Notes: generated from the sequence alone by a model not told the origin. A stretch of DNA of 64,000 bases from Neptuniibacter caesariensis (GCF_000153345.1 NZ_CH724125.1:1020095-1084094); one strand, 5' to 3'; shown: positions 44,415 through 53,843, numbered from the stretch's first letter. Numbers and translations are program-made.

Positions 44415-44415
44415 T

Positions 44416-45177
44416 TTATCTTTCGCCTTGATTCCAGCGAATACACTCTTCAAGCGTTACCCCGGACCCACCGAAAATATCCAGAGCACTACCAATAGTC
44501 AGGTCTACTTTTCCATTCGATAGCTGATCGACCAACTTAAGATCTTCCAGTGAACGGGCGCCACCGGCATAAGTAACAGGGATAGAGCAGTGCTCTCCTA
44601 ACAGGCCTACCAGCTCTTTATCGATACCACCTTGCAAACCTTCAACATCAGCGGCATGGATTAGAAATTCAGCACAGTGCTCGCTTAGCTCAGCCAGAGT
44701 CGCTTTATCAACCTTGGTTTCGGTAACTGTTTGCCAACGATTGGTGGCTATATTCCAGCCATTTTCAGTTTTACGGCAGCTGAGATCCAGTATTAATCGA
44801 TCAGCCCCCACTTCAGCTTTTATTTGTTCAAGACGCTGCCAGCTAAACTGATCATTTTCAAATAGGTAGGAGGTTACAATTACGTGGGAAGCACCGGCCT
44901 CTATATAACTGGAAGCATTATCAGCATTAACACCACCGCCGAACTGCAAACCACCTTTCCAGGTTTCCAGGGCAAGCAACGCTTGTTCCTGATTACCCGG
45001 CCCTAAGGCGATCACATGGCCACCTTGAAGGTTATGGTCTTTGTATAGGTTCGCGTAATGGGCCGCGTCATACTGACTGATAAAATTCGTTTTCGCGCCG
45101 CTATCTTGCAAGCTACCACCAACGATCTGCTTAACCTGACCCTGATGCAGGTCGATACAAGGACGAAACTGTGTCAA
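44416..45177 (-). CDS. HisA-family isomerase, eukaryotic (HIS6) type
   Basis: A 253-residue TIM-barrel protein: FRPCIDLHQGQVKQIVGGSL, then LQFGGGVNADNA, ADVEGLQGGIDKELV and VTYAGGARSLEDL. The FRPCIDLHxGxVKQIVGG opening is typical of the eukaryote-type ProFAR isomerase (histidine biosynthesis step 4), not of the usual bacterial HisA. No other his gene is nearby, so it is an orphan. I place the start at TTG 45177 because GGAG lies six bases upstream and homologues begin at this point; a further TTG lies at 45189. Confidence 0.85.
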   Translation of the reverse strand: MTQFRPCIDLHQGQVKQIVGGSLQDSGAKTNFISQYDAAHYANLYKDHNLQGGHVIALGPGNQEQALLALETWKGGLQFGGGVNADNASSYIEAGASHVIVTSYLFENDQFSWQRLEQIKAEVGADRLILDLSCRKTENGWNIATNRWQTVTETKVDKATLAELSEHCAEFLIHAADVEGLQGGIDKELVGLLGEHCSIPVTYAGGARSLEDLKLVDQLSNGKVDLTIGSALDIFGGSGVTLEECIRWNQGER

Positions 45178-45248
45178 AAGATACTCCAAACGCTATCAAT
45201 CAATTTGTGCGCAATTTTAACCAGAGTACGCTCTAAGGTATATCAAAT

Positions 45249-45506
45249 TTAATTGAGATATTGTCGTACCCGCTTACAATCCAGCTGTGAATAACGTTTC
45301 TTATATTCGTTACGCTTTTTATGCCATCGGTTCATCTGCTGGCTATTACCGCCCTTGCGCTTTAGCTTGGTATATTTTTCAATCGATACTTTTACTGAAT
45401 TACATTTCCCAATCAGTGCAGATTCTGACATCTCAGGTGCCTCAGCAGCATTGCACTGAAAGGCGCTAAAACCCAATAGTAAAACTAAACTGGCCAATTT
45501 ATTCAT
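45249..45506 (-). CDS. Small exported basic hypothetical protein
   Basis: Unrecognised 85-residue protein with a signal peptide (about 1-20, LASLVLLLGFSAFQCNA) and a basic helical mature part (KYTKLKRKGG, WHKKRNEYKKRYSQ) containing two cysteines. AAGGAAGAG precedes the ATG at 45506. Monocistronic. No function proposed. Confidence 0.65.
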   Translation of the reverse strand: MNKLASLVLLLGFSAFQCNAAEAPEMSESALIGKCNSVKVSIEKYTKLKRKGGNSQQMNRWHKKRNEYKKRYSQLDCKRVRQYLN

Positions 45507-45706
45507 TTCTCTTCCTTGAGTTGTAGTGTTTAGGAACCTGCGAATAAGCCTCATGCTTTCTCAGTGGGCTTGCAGAGTAAACGAATCGCTTTGTTAATAA
45601 TTTGCGTCCGGCAGGCGTCCTGAGGCAACCTGCATGACTGTAATTATTGCCGCGCGCTTCATTTTCTCTGTAAGCCTGAGGCGCATAGGGCTTGTTCGTA
45701 GGTTCC

Positions 45707-46855
45707 TTAGGTATATCGTTTTTTCGCTTCCGCTACTTTGACCAGATAGCGCTGGCTCTCGGTTGGCATCCTTTGCCGTAGCTGCTGCCAGACCTGACTG
45801 GGAGACCTGCGATTTATCTCTTTGAATGCCTGATCACGATCTTTAGAGAAGCTTCGTAGTACATTACCGGCCCCGCCATTATAAGCAGCAATAACACAAT
45901 ACTCTTTACTTAATGAATCTCGCACATTGACCAAATAGCGTGTTTGCAAAATATGTAAATAGGCACATCCCATCCGAATATTATTTTCCGGGTTAAAAAG
46001 GTAACCACTGCTCGGAGTCCCCTGACGCCCATGAATCAATTCATATGCGTCACGCCCCGCAGTTTTCGGTACGATCTGCATTAAACCGTAGGCGGGCACC
46101 CAACTTACGGCAAAAGGGTTGAAGTGACTTTCTGTTTCGATAATCGCATAGACAAGTGATGGGTTAAGCCGGTACTGACGCGCATACTTTTCAACATACT
46201 CTGCATAACGGTATTTACGGGTTAAGGTATGCCCGGCCCCCAAAGGGAATTCTACAAAGTATTCGATTACTTGCTGTCCATCTTTGAGCTTAGCTTTACT
46301 TTGCTGGACACCACGCGAAATCAACTGATCGGCAAACCGATTCGCCCGCCACTCCCAGCGCACCGCTTTATTATCGAAATCCAGCGCCTGCTTATAGAGA
46401 AAAGGTTCCTCACCTAGGGGAATCGGATCTGCTGATAACAGATCGATATTGACCGGATCTTCTGGCGAGAGCAGCGTGACCACTATACTTTGCTTCAGTT
46501 TTGAACGATCAAGCGTCTCAACCCTGACTATTCCCGATTCAAAGTCTACGACACTTCGGCTGGTATAATCATCGATGTACTTCACATAGGTTTTCGCAGA
46601 GGGCTGGACGGCATTATCTTCCCCCCAGCGACCCGATATTTTCTTAACAAAGCTATTCAGTCGCTTTAGGTCATATGCCAGTGATTGTGGGTTGGTTACC
46701 CAGCCAGTCGCTTTCGATTTAGCCCTGGAAGTAATTGCCCCTTCCAGGCTACTGCCACGCGCAACACTTTCTGCAATGCGAAAGGCATCATGGGTAGTAC
46801 AACCTGCCACCCCAAGAGGGAGCAAAGACAAGATAAACTTTCTGCGTGACAACAT
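45707..46855 (-). CDS. mltC: Membrane-bound lytic murein transglycosylase C
   Basis: A 382-residue MltC: N-terminal DUF3393 domain (about 25-195) and a C-terminal SLT goose-lysozyme-like domain (about 205-380) with the catalytic Glu in YAIIETESHFNPFAVS, plus AYGLMQIVPKTAG and VIAAYNGGAGNVLRS. It cleaves peptidoglycan glycan strands at the outer membrane. The signal peptide has both a twin-arginine-like SRRKFI and a lipobox GVAGC (Cys19), so it may be a Tat-exported lipoprotein. The gene is monocistronic. Confidence 0.93.
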   Translation of the reverse strand: MLSRRKFILSLLPLGVAGCTTHDAFRIAESVARGSSLEGAITSRAKSKATGWVTNPQSLAYDLKRLNSFVKKISGRWGEDNAVQPSAKTYVKYIDDYTSRSVVDFESGIVRVETLDRSKLKQSIVVTLLSPEDPVNIDLLSADPIPLGEEPFLYKQALDFDNKAVRWEWRANRFADQLISRGVQQSKAKLKDGQQVIEYFVEFPLGAGHTLTRKYRYAEYVEKYARQYRLNPSLVYAIIETESHFNPFAVSWVPAYGLMQIVPKTAGRDAYELIHGRQGTPSSGYLFNPENNIRMGCAYLHILQTRYLVNVRDSLSKEYCVIAAYNGGAGNVLRSFSKDRDQAFKEINRRSPSQVWQQLRQRMPTESQRYLVKVAEAKKRYT

Positions 46856-46941
46856 ATTAATTCTCGATCACTGCTATCGGAATACATCAAAGATCACTGA
46901 TAGTATTCAGTTTACTGATCGAAATGTCGATATTGCCATGC

Positions 46942-47631
46942 TTAAAAACGGCTGGTGTATTTACGCTCTGGTCTGCCGACCGTGCCATAATTCACTTCCG
47001 CATTCAGCTCATCCAGATCCACCATATACTCTAGATAACGACGAGCAGTGGTTCGACTCGCACCAATAATTTCACCCACCTCTTCCGCGCTGAGATGAAG
47101 AGCCGGGTCACCAAATACACCCCTGACCTTTTCCAGAGTTAAACCATCGATCCCTTTAGGCAAACGAACATCCTGAGATTTGACCGTACTTCCCCCCGTT
47201 CGGGGTAACAGGGTATCAACATCACTCTGAGCTAATGACTCCATCGCCTGAAGCTTAAGAAAGTGACTCTGATAGTTACTCAGGGTCTCCTGAAGTCGAT
47301 CGAAGACTAACGGTTTCAGTATATAATCAAATACGCCTCCGCGAAGCGCCTCACGCAGCGTTTCTACTTCTTTAGCTGCAGTGATGAGAATCACATCGGT
47401 ACTACTGTTGCTTGACCGCAAACTTCTTAACAGGTCCAGACCAGTACCCGTTGGGAACTGGATATCCAAAAGGACCAATTCAGGTTTTAGAACCTCAATC
47501 AGATCCTGAGCTTCATCAAGCCCATGAGCTATCCCAACCAGCTCAAAGCCCTCAATACGCTCTAAAAAACGTTTCTGGATTTCAGCGATCTGCTGATCAT
47601 CCTCTGCTATAACAACTCTGATACTACTCAT
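46942..47631 (-). CDS. CitB/DctR-type response regulator
   Basis: A 229-residue regulator. Receiver domain about 4-122 (VVIAEDDQQIAEIQKRFLER; phosphoacceptor in LVLLDIQFPTGTG; LKPLVF). C-terminal helix-turn-helix about 165-229 (LSAEEVGEIIGASRTTARRY, YGTVGRPERKY), the pattern of CitB/DpiA/MalR regulators. Paired with the kinase upstream, 30 bases away. The divergent tctCBA operon is the likely target: induction by tri- or dicarboxylates. Confidence 0.92.
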   Translation of the reverse strand: MSSIRVVIAEDDQQIAEIQKRFLERIEGFELVGIAHGLDEAQDLIEVLKPELVLLDIQFPTGTGLDLLRSLRSSNSSTDVILITAAKEVETLREALRGGVFDYILKPLVFDRLQETLSNYQSHFLKLQAMESLAQSDVDTLLPRTGGSTVKSQDVRLPKGIDGLTLEKVRGVFGDPALHLSAEEVGEIIGASRTTARRYLEYMVDLDELNAEVNYGTVGRPERKYTSRF

Positions 47632-47661
47632 TTTTTATACTTTTTGACTGAGTATTCGAAT

Positions 47662-49272
47662 TTAAGCCTGGTTTTTAGGTATATACACGATGAACCTGCT
47701 GCCACCACTTTCTGCGGACTCACAAGTCACCATTCCACCTATACTCCCTAGCAAACTTTTCACCAAATGCAGGCCAAATCCGTGCCCCTCTTTTTCCTTG
47801 CTACTGAATCCCTTCTCAAAAATCTTATCCTGATTTTGTTCTTCAACACCTGGGCCCTGATCCTCAATTTCAAAGATCAGATCCCGCCCCAGATCAGTCA
47901 TGGACAAGGTGACTTTGCCTCCAGTTCCGGAATGCTCCCAAGTGGCCTCAAGTGCATTATCAATCAAATTTCCAATAATGCTGACCAAGTCTTCGCGGGG
48001 AAGTTTTTCCGGTAAAGCCGACATCTTGCTTTCAGGATCAATCTCCAGTTGCAATCCCATCTCTCTGGCGCGGTTGTATTTACCCAACAAGCAACCCGCC
48101 AGAATGGGATCAGGCACAGCAGATACCAACAGATTTATTAGCTCCTGATGGCTTTGCGATTCCTGCCCAATTAGGGCCAATGCCTCATCAGTTGCCCCTA
48201 TTTGAATGAGTCCCGCAATCGTATGAAGCTTGTTTGAGTATTCGTGGGATTGGCTCCTCAGGCTATCGGCATACTGCTGAATTCGGGTGAGTTTTTTGCT
48301 CACCATCGCCACTTCGTCTTTACGGCGAAAACTCGACACAACCCCAGTGATTTTCTCGCCCTGCTTTAAAGGTAGCCGGTTCGCAATAATACTGTGATCC
48401 TGCCTCCAGACTTCCTCATCAAACTGTGGTTCACCTGTATTCAGGACTTCCATCATGGCACTTTCAGGCAATACCTCGGTAATGTGCCTACCCGTCAATT
48501 CGATATCTTCCGGTAACCCTAGCGTTTCAATAGCGGGACGGTTGAAAGTTGTAATCCTCCCCTGGGCATTGATCGCAATAATGCCCTCGCGAACAGATTC
48601 CAAAGTTGCTTTCTGTTCGTCAAAAAGGCGCGCTATCTGCTCTGGTTCGAGACCAAAAATCGCTTGCTTAAAATGGTGAGCAAACCACACAGCGATCAAT
48701 GCACTAAGCAGAAATGAAGCAATGATGACCGCCACAAGCGTGATGCTGTAACGCTGAATAATCTGATCCACATGATCAAGATGGTAACCGACCGAAACCA
48801 AACCAACTATCTCACCTGTCTCATTAGAAAAAATGGGCGTTTTGCCACGCATTGACCAGCCCATACTTCCTAGCGCTTTGGAAAGGTACCCCTTCCCATC
48901 TACCAATGCAGGTGAGTTATCATCACCCTCATCATCAGACATAGAATGGCCGATCTTTTCTGGTCGAGGGTGAGCAAGCCGCACACCATCCTTATCGCCG
49001 ATAACCACAAAGCGTGCCTGAGTCTCCTCGGCTAAGCGCATACTGATAGGCTGAAGATATTCGCTATCGCGACGTTGGACCGCAGCAATGATCTGAGGTG
49101 TGGCAGCAATTGTTTTCGCAACATCCAGCGCTCTCTGACCAATTTGCTCATCTAAAGACTGATGAAGGTAATGAACAGCAAATAAGCCGATAAAGCCGGT
49201 CTGGACAAGCGCCATCAGCCCCAGGACCAGGATCATCCTGCTTTTTAACTTTAGCCGCCGTAATAACTTCAT
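47662..49272 (-). CDS. CitA/DcuS-type sensor histidine kinase
   Basis: A 536-residue kinase. TM1 about 13-33; periplasmic PAS-like sensor about 36-172 (TPQIIAAVQRRD, FVVIGDKDGVRLAHPRPEKIG, as in CitA/DcuS ligand domains); TM2 about 175-198; cytoplasmic PAS about 215-325; SpoOB-type dimerisation with the His in SQSHEYSNKLHTIAGLIQ (about 343); ATPase about 430-535 (NLIDNALEATWEH, DQGPGV, GHGFGLHLV). It probably senses citrate or another carboxylate in the periplasm and controls tctCBA through the adjacent regulator. Confidence 0.93.
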   Translation of the reverse strand: MKLLRRLKLKSRMILVLGLMALVQTGFIGLFAVHYLHQSLDEQIGQRALDVAKTIAATPQIIAAVQRRDSEYLQPISMRLAEETQARFVVIGDKDGVRLAHPRPEKIGHSMSDDEGDDNSPALVDGKGYLSKALGSMGWSMRGKTPIFSNETGEIVGLVSVGYHLDHVDQIIQRYSITLVAVIIASFLLSALIAVWFAHHFKQAIFGLEPEQIARLFDEQKATLESVREGIIAINAQGRITTFNRPAIETLGLPEDIELTGRHITEVLPESAMMEVLNTGEPQFDEEVWRQDHSIIANRLPLKQGEKITGVVSSFRRKDEVAMVSKKLTRIQQYADSLRSQSHEYSNKLHTIAGLIQIGATDEALALIGQESQSHQELINLLVSAVPDPILAGCLLGKYNRAREMGLQLEIDPESKMSALPEKLPREDLVSIIGNLIDNALEATWEHSGTGGKVTLSMTDLGRDLIFEIEDQGPGVEEQNQDKIFEKGFSSKEKEGHGFGLHLVKSLLGSIGGMVTCESAESGGSRFIVYIPKNQA

Positions 49273-49451
49273 CTACATTTCCACTAAACGATCATTGATT
49301 AGATCTTAGCCAACTAACCTTAAAAAGGCCCGTAAACAATATGCACAAAATGTTTTTTATGTATTAAAAAGCCTTTAATTTCATAAACTTCAACAAATTC
49401 ATCGAACAATCTACCTTGCAGACATCACAACAATAAATATGAGGCGTGACC

Positions 49452-50435
49452 ATGTTCTGCAAACCTAAAACCAAACAAAACCTACTCGCAGCTATGCTGA
49501 CAACTTGCATCACTGCAGGTGCGTCATTCCACGCACAAGCTTTAGAAGAAGTTCACTTCCTGATCCCAGGTGGTGCAGGCGGTGGATGGGATACCACGGC
49601 ACGCGGTACAGGTGAAGCGCTTTCAAAATCTGGCCTGGTAGACACAATTTCTTATGAAAACATGTCCGGCGGTGGTGGCGGCAAAGCAATTGCACACCTT
49701 ATTGAAACTGCGGGTCAGAATAAAGATACCCTGATGGTGAATTCGACTCCGATCGTAATCCGCTCGCTGTCTAAGGTATTTCCTCAATCATTCCGCGATC
49801 TAACACCTGTGGCGGCAACTATTGGCGATTACGGTGCCTTCGTTGTTAAGAAAGACTCCAAATACACAAGCTTCAGTGAAGTCGTTGCTGATTATCAGAA
49901 AAATCCGCGCTCTATCAAAATTGCCGGTGGCTCAGCACGCGGCAGCATGGACCATCTGGTAGCAGCCATGGCATTTAAAGCGGCAGGAGGCGATGCTCGC
50001 CAGGTCCGTTACGTAGCATACGATGCAGGCGGTAAAGCGATGGCAGGACTGCTGTCGGGTGAAACTCAGATCCTTTCTACAGGCTTTTCTGAGGCTTTAG
50101 CGCTTGCTGAAGCAGGTGAAGTACGCATTCTGGTCATGACCGGTTCAGAACGTAACGAAGCTGCCCCTGAAGTACCAACTCTACAAGAGCTCGGTTACGA
50201 CGCTACGTTTGTTAACTGGCGTGGTTTCTTTGCAGCACCAGGCATTAGTGATTCTGAGAAAGCAGAGTTTGTCGATGTTCTGGGCAAGATGTATGACACC
50301 GACGAATGGGAAACTGTTCGTTCCCGCAATGGCTGGACTGAAATTTTCAAACCAGATGATCAGTTTATCGCATTCCTGGAATCCCAGGAGAAAGAAGTCG
50401 GTTCACTAATGCGTGAACTGGGCTTCCTGAAATAA
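49452..50435 (+). CDS. tctC: TctC tripartite tricarboxylate transporter substrate-binding protein
   Basis: A 327-residue exported protein: signal peptide about 1-30 (AMLTTCITAGASFHAQA), then the Bug/TctC fold with VHFLIPGGAGGGWD-type opening (EVHFLIPGGAGGGWDTTARG), AGGSARGSMDHLVAA and ANWRGF-like FVNWRGFFAAPG. It captures a tricarboxylate in the periplasm for TctAB. ATG at 49452 chosen because GAGG lies seven bases upstream; GTG at 49446 is possible. Divergent from the sensor kinase. Confidence 0.92.
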   Translation: MFCKPKTKQNLLAAMLTTCITAGASFHAQALEEVHFLIPGGAGGGWDTTARGTGEALSKSGLVDTISYENMSGGGGGKAIAHLIETAGQNKDTLMVNSTPIVIRSLSKVFPQSFRDLTPVAATIGDYGAFVVKKDSKYTSFSEVVADYQKNPRSIKIAGGSARGSMDHLVAAMAFKAAGGDARQVRYVAYDAGGKAMAGLLSGETQILSTGFSEALALAEAGEVRILVMTGSERNEAAPEVPTLQELGYDATFVNWRGFFAAPGISDSEKAEFVDVLGKMYDTDEWETVRSRNGWTEIFKPDDQFIAFLESQEKEVGSLMRELGFLK

Positions 50436-50460
50436 GCCATCAGTCCTGAGTTTTGAACTC

Positions 50461-50492
50461 GCGGAGGGTTAGACACTGACGTCTGCCTCCGC
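50461..50492 (+). repeat. Stable hairpin in the tctC-tctB interval
   Basis: GCGGAGG/CCTCCGC with an inner AGAC/GTCT, 25 bases after the tctC stop. It has no T tract and could stabilise the tctC mRNA 3' end. Confidence 0.6.
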
Positions 50493-50543
50493 TCAAGAAA
50501 CGTGCTCCTGGTGGAGTTGAAATCAGCTTCCCAGACCTCTCTT

Positions 50544-50583
50544 ACCGGGGCTTGGCCTCTGTCGACAAGTTCCCGGTTTTTTT
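50544..50583 (+). terminator. Intercistronic (attenuating) terminator between tctC and tctB
   Basis: ACCGGG (50544-50549) pairs with CCCGGT (50572-50577), followed by seven T. It lies between the abundant binding protein and the membrane components, so partial termination would set their ratio. Confidence 0.65.
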
Positions 50584-50627
50584 GATCAGACAGAACGATG
50601 GTGCAACAACCATCACGGGAGGCTCCC

Positions 50628-51101
50628 ATGACTATTACCAAAGACCATATCGGCGGTCTTGTATTTCTAGGTTTATCCGTCGCATACGGCTACTACGCTG
50701 GGCAAATACCCCTGTTACCAGGCGATGAGTTTGAACCTTTCCATGCACAGACAGTGCCCAATGCCCTCGCTTTACTTGGCTCACTCCTGTCTGTCGCACT
50801 GCTACTGAGTGCTACCCGCTCACCTGGCAACAAACTGTCCCTGCGAGGGTATGACTTTCCGCTGGTTAGCAAGCTCTTGCTGCTTGTTGTGCTGTTTGCT
50901 TTAGCGCTGGAATGGGTTGGATTCCTGCTTGCCACCATCTTTTTCCTAATCGGTGGCTACTGGTTACTGGGTGAACGAAGAATTAAAACCCTGCTGGTTG
51001 CGTCGGTCCCATTTGCTGTGGGTATCTGGTTTGTATTAACCCAGCTACTCGATATCTACCTGGCCCCAGGTCAGCTGTTTAGTCAAATTACTGGAGGATG
51101 A
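50628..51101 (+). CDS. tctB: TctB small membrane subunit
   Basis: A 157-residue protein with four transmembrane segments (about 7-23, 42-58, 76-105, 112-150) and the TctB/DUF1468 pattern (ALEWVGFLLATIFFLIGGYW). It is the small permease subunit of the TTT transporter. GGGAGG precedes the ATG at 50628; the earlier in-frame start within the terminator region is unlikely. tctA follows after 4 bases. Confidence 0.9.
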   Translation: MTITKDHIGGLVFLGLSVAYGYYAGQIPLLPGDEFEPFHAQTVPNALALLGSLLSVALLLSATRSPGNKLSLRGYDFPLVSKLLLLVVLFALALEWVGFLLATIFFLIGGYWLLGERRIKTLLVASVPFAVGIWFVLTQLLDIYLAPGQLFSQITGG

Positions 51102-51105
51102 TCCC

Positions 51106-52659
51106 ATGTTAGACGGAATTATGACCGGCCTGACCACTGCGGTCATGCCATTCAACCTTTTAATGGTCGTTGTTGGCTGCTTTGCCGGCACTTTTATCGG
51201 CATGTTGCCGGGCTTAGGCCCTATTTCGGCCGTTGCTCTAATGATACCTATCACCTACGGACTTGACCCATCATCTGGGATTATTCTGATGGCAGGTGTT
51301 TATTATGGCGCGGTATTTGGAGGCTCTACTTCATCTATTCTGATCAATGCTCCAGGTTGTGCAAGCACCGTAGTCACTTCCTTTGATGGCTACCCCCTTG
51401 CGCAACAGAAGCAAGCAGGTAAAGCCTTAGCTCTGGCTGCATACTCTTCCTTCACCGGAGGCACTATTGGCGCAATTGTACTGCTTTTTGCAGCACCGGC
51501 TCTCGCCTCTGTATCTCTGAGCTTCCAGTCCAGTGATTACTTCGCTCTGATGATTCTGGGCCTCACTGCAGTTGCCGCTTTTTCAGGTAAAGGCCAGGTT
51601 ATCAAGGCCCTTATCATGACCGTGTTCGGTTTGATGATTGCTACCGTCGGTACTGACGTAACATCCGGTACAACACGCTTCACCTTCGGCAGCGTTGACT
51701 TAATTGACGGAATCAGCTTCCTGCTCCTGGCGATGGCTACCTTTGCCCTTACCGAAGTAGTAATGACAATCCTTAAAGGTCAGCACAAAGAGGAAGAAGA
51801 ACAGATCGACATGAGCCAGCTTGGCAGCATGAAGCTGAGCAAGGAGGAGATAAAACAGGTCGCACCAACGATTGGACGTTCTTCGGTATTTGGTTTTCTG
51901 GTCGGCATCCTACCGGGAGCCGGTGCAACGATAGCATCGTTCCTGGCCTATGGATTGGAGCGCAACCTTGCATCGGCTAAAGAAAAGCTTAAGTTTGGCA
52001 AGGGCTCCCTTCGCGGCCTGGCAGCGCCAGAATCTGCAAATAATGCCGCATCAACAGGCTCTTTTGTTCCGCTACTAACACTAGGTATCCCAGGCTCTGG
52101 TACCACAGCTATCATGCTAGGTGCGCTAATTGCGTATGGTATTCAGCCAGGTCCACGCCTCTTTCTCGATAACCCGGATGTTTTCTGGTCAGTCATTATT
52201 TCAATGTACTTTGGCAACCTGGTCTTGTTAATCCTGAACCTGCCACTCATTCCATACATCTCGAGACTGTTGGTCATTCCCCGTCCGATTCTGATTCCGC
52301 TAATTCTGTTTTTCTCGATTACCGGCGTCTATTTGGTCAGCTTCAACACATTCGATATTCACATGATGGCCCTCATCACTGTGATCGCCATTTTCCTCAA
52401 GCTGCTTGAGTTCCCAATGGCGCCTATGTTGCTTGGCTTTATTCTGGGCGGATTAATGGAAAACAACCTCAGTCGTGCACTGACGATCTCAGACGGAAGC
52501 TTCGCTTTCCTTTGGGAGCGACCGCTGACGCTAAGTATTGTCGTCGTAGCAGTCGTAGTTTTACTGCTACCCCCGCTCATCGATCTCTACCGCAGCAAGA
52601 AAAAACCTTCAACGGAGGTACGTGGTCCGGAGACTGCAATCACTGAAGGCGAAGGCTAA
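51106..52659 (+). CDS. tctA: TctA large membrane subunit
   Basis: A 517-residue permease with about 11-12 transmembrane helices and the family signatures FIGMLPGLGPISAVALMIP and the inverted-repeat counterpart LVGILPGAGATIASFLAYG. It carries tricarboxylates together with sodium or protons. GGAGGATG precedes the start. The short charged loop HKEEEEQIDMSQLGSMKLSK is cytoplasmic. Confidence 0.95.
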   Translation: MLDGIMTGLTTAVMPFNLLMVVVGCFAGTFIGMLPGLGPISAVALMIPITYGLDPSSGIILMAGVYYGAVFGGSTSSILINAPGCASTVVTSFDGYPLAQQKQAGKALALAAYSSFTGGTIGAIVLLFAAPALASVSLSFQSSDYFALMILGLTAVAAFSGKGQVIKALIMTVFGLMIATVGTDVTSGTTRFTFGSVDLIDGISFLLLAMATFALTEVVMTILKGQHKEEEEQIDMSQLGSMKLSKEEIKQVAPTIGRSSVFGFLVGILPGAGATIASFLAYGLERNLASAKEKLKFGKGSLRGLAAPESANNAASTGSFVPLLTLGIPGSGTTAIMLGALIAYGIQPGPRLFLDNPDVFWSVIISMYFGNLVLLILNLPLIPYISRLLVIPRPILIPLILFFSITGVYLVSFNTFDIHMMALITVIAIFLKLLEFPMAPMLLGFILGGLMENNLSRALTISDGSFAFLWERPLTLSIVVVAVVVLLLPPLIDLYRSKKKPSTEVRGPETAITEGEG

Positions 52660-52760
52660 CCAACTCCACTAAGGGGGCGGGGTAATCCCGTCTCCGACCT
52701 TCAAGAATAAAAACAAAAAGGAGGCCTTAGACAGTTCAAGTAACCGCAATTATCGAAGCC

Positions 52761-52851
52761 GCAGGTATGAGCCTTTGGGGCTCCATCTGCTAATCGCAAT
52801 CTGTTTTTACTTCAATTTTCAAAGCCCCCTGGCGCTATTTCAGCGACCAGG
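52761..52851 (+). promoter_or_regulatory. Two hairpins in the porin mRNA leader
   Basis: Hairpin 1 at 52761-52790 (GCAG/CTGC with inner GAGCC/GGGCTC). Hairpin 2 at 52828-52851 (CCTGGCGCT/AGCGACCAGG, one bulged A), ending 20 bases before the porin ATG. They may set mRNA stability or be sites for sRNA control, as is common for porins. Confidence 0.5.
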
Positions 52852-52871
52852 ACATAAACCATGAGGCAAAC

Positions 52872-53843
52872 ATGAAAAAACTAGCTTTAGCACTCGCTGT
52901 ATCAGCAACTCTGGCAGCAAACTCTTCTGTAGCAGCAACCATTTATAGCGGCGATGGCCTAACTTACAAACTCAAAGGTGACTGGCAGGTTCAACTGCGT
53001 GACGACTACAAAAAGAGCACTGATGCTGATGTAGAGTTTGACGACCTGGAACTGAAAAACACCGTTATCTACGATCTGGGTAACGGCCTTCAGGCATTTG
53101 GTCAGCTGGACTATAGCTTCAATAGCGAAGCAGATGACACCAGCTCTGACAGCGGCCACCTTGAAGAAGCCTACCTGGGCGTTCAATACGACAACATCAA
53201 AGTGAAAGTAGGTAAAACCAACACTGCCGGTGATGAATTTGGTGTTGAGAAAGCCTATGAAACCATTCTTGAGCAAGATCAGTTTGACGTGGTCAAAAGT
53301 TCAGGTGATGACCTGATCCGTATTGAAGCTGATTTTGAAGCGGCATCCGTTGTGTTCTCACATGAGATCTCTTCAGATGGAAACTCCAGCGCAAATGGTG
53401 AAGCAACCGATCTGTTTGTATCCACTAGCTTTGATGCTGTTTCTCTGGCAGCGGCTTATCAAACTCACCAGGCTAATGCTTCCTCTTACGACGATGATAC
53501 CTGGGGATTAAGTGCTAGTTTTGACGCAGGTTTTGCTAAATTTGGTGCCGACTACAGCTCAACTGACTACGGTAACCCTGCAACAGCCGATGCAGATATT
53601 ACAAATCTGGTAGCGACGTTTGCAGCGAACGAACAGACCAAAGTGGCTCTGGGTTATGTCATGGTCGATTCCGATGCGGCGAATGAAGATTCTGATGCAT
53701 GGTACGCAAATGTAACTTACAAATTCCCTTCTCAGAAAAACGTAAGCGTTTTTGCAGAAGTATCTCAAGCTGACTTTGAAAATGCTGCGGATGATGCGGC
53801 ATCAGAAGTGGATATCCTCGCGGGTATGCAGATTAAATTCTAA
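52872..53843 (+). CDS. Outer membrane porin
   Basis: A 323-residue porin: signal peptide about 1-22 (KKLALALAVSATLAANSSVAA), then alternating amphipathic strands with the general-porin pattern (LKGDWQVQLRDDY, GLQAFGQLDYSFNSE, EEAYLGVQYDNIKVKVGKTN, WGLSASFDAGFAKFGADYSS) and a C-terminal Phe in LAGMQIKF, required for outer-membrane assembly. The mature protein is very acidic. Position just after tctCBA suggests uptake of carboxylates through the outer membrane; this is inference. Confidence 0.92.
   Translation: MKKLALALAVSATLAANSSVAATIYSGDGLTYKLKGDWQVQLRDDYKKSTDADVEFDDLELKNTVIYDLGNGLQAFGQLDYSFNSEADDTSSDSGHLEEAYLGVQYDNIKVKVGKTNTAGDEFGVEKAYETILEQDQFDVVKSSGDDLIRIEADFEAASVVFSHEISSDGNSSANGEATDLFVSTSFDAVSLAAAYQTHQANASSYDDDTWGLSASFDAGFAKFGADYSSTDYGNPATADADITNLVATFAANEQTKVALGYVMVDSDAANEDSDAWYANVTYKFPSQKNVSVFAEVSQADFENAADDAASEVDILAGMQIKF

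Noticed and set aside
52670..52700. CGGG-GTAAT-CCCG hairpin after tctA as a terminator
   Set aside because: Only four base pairs in the core and no T tract; not supported.
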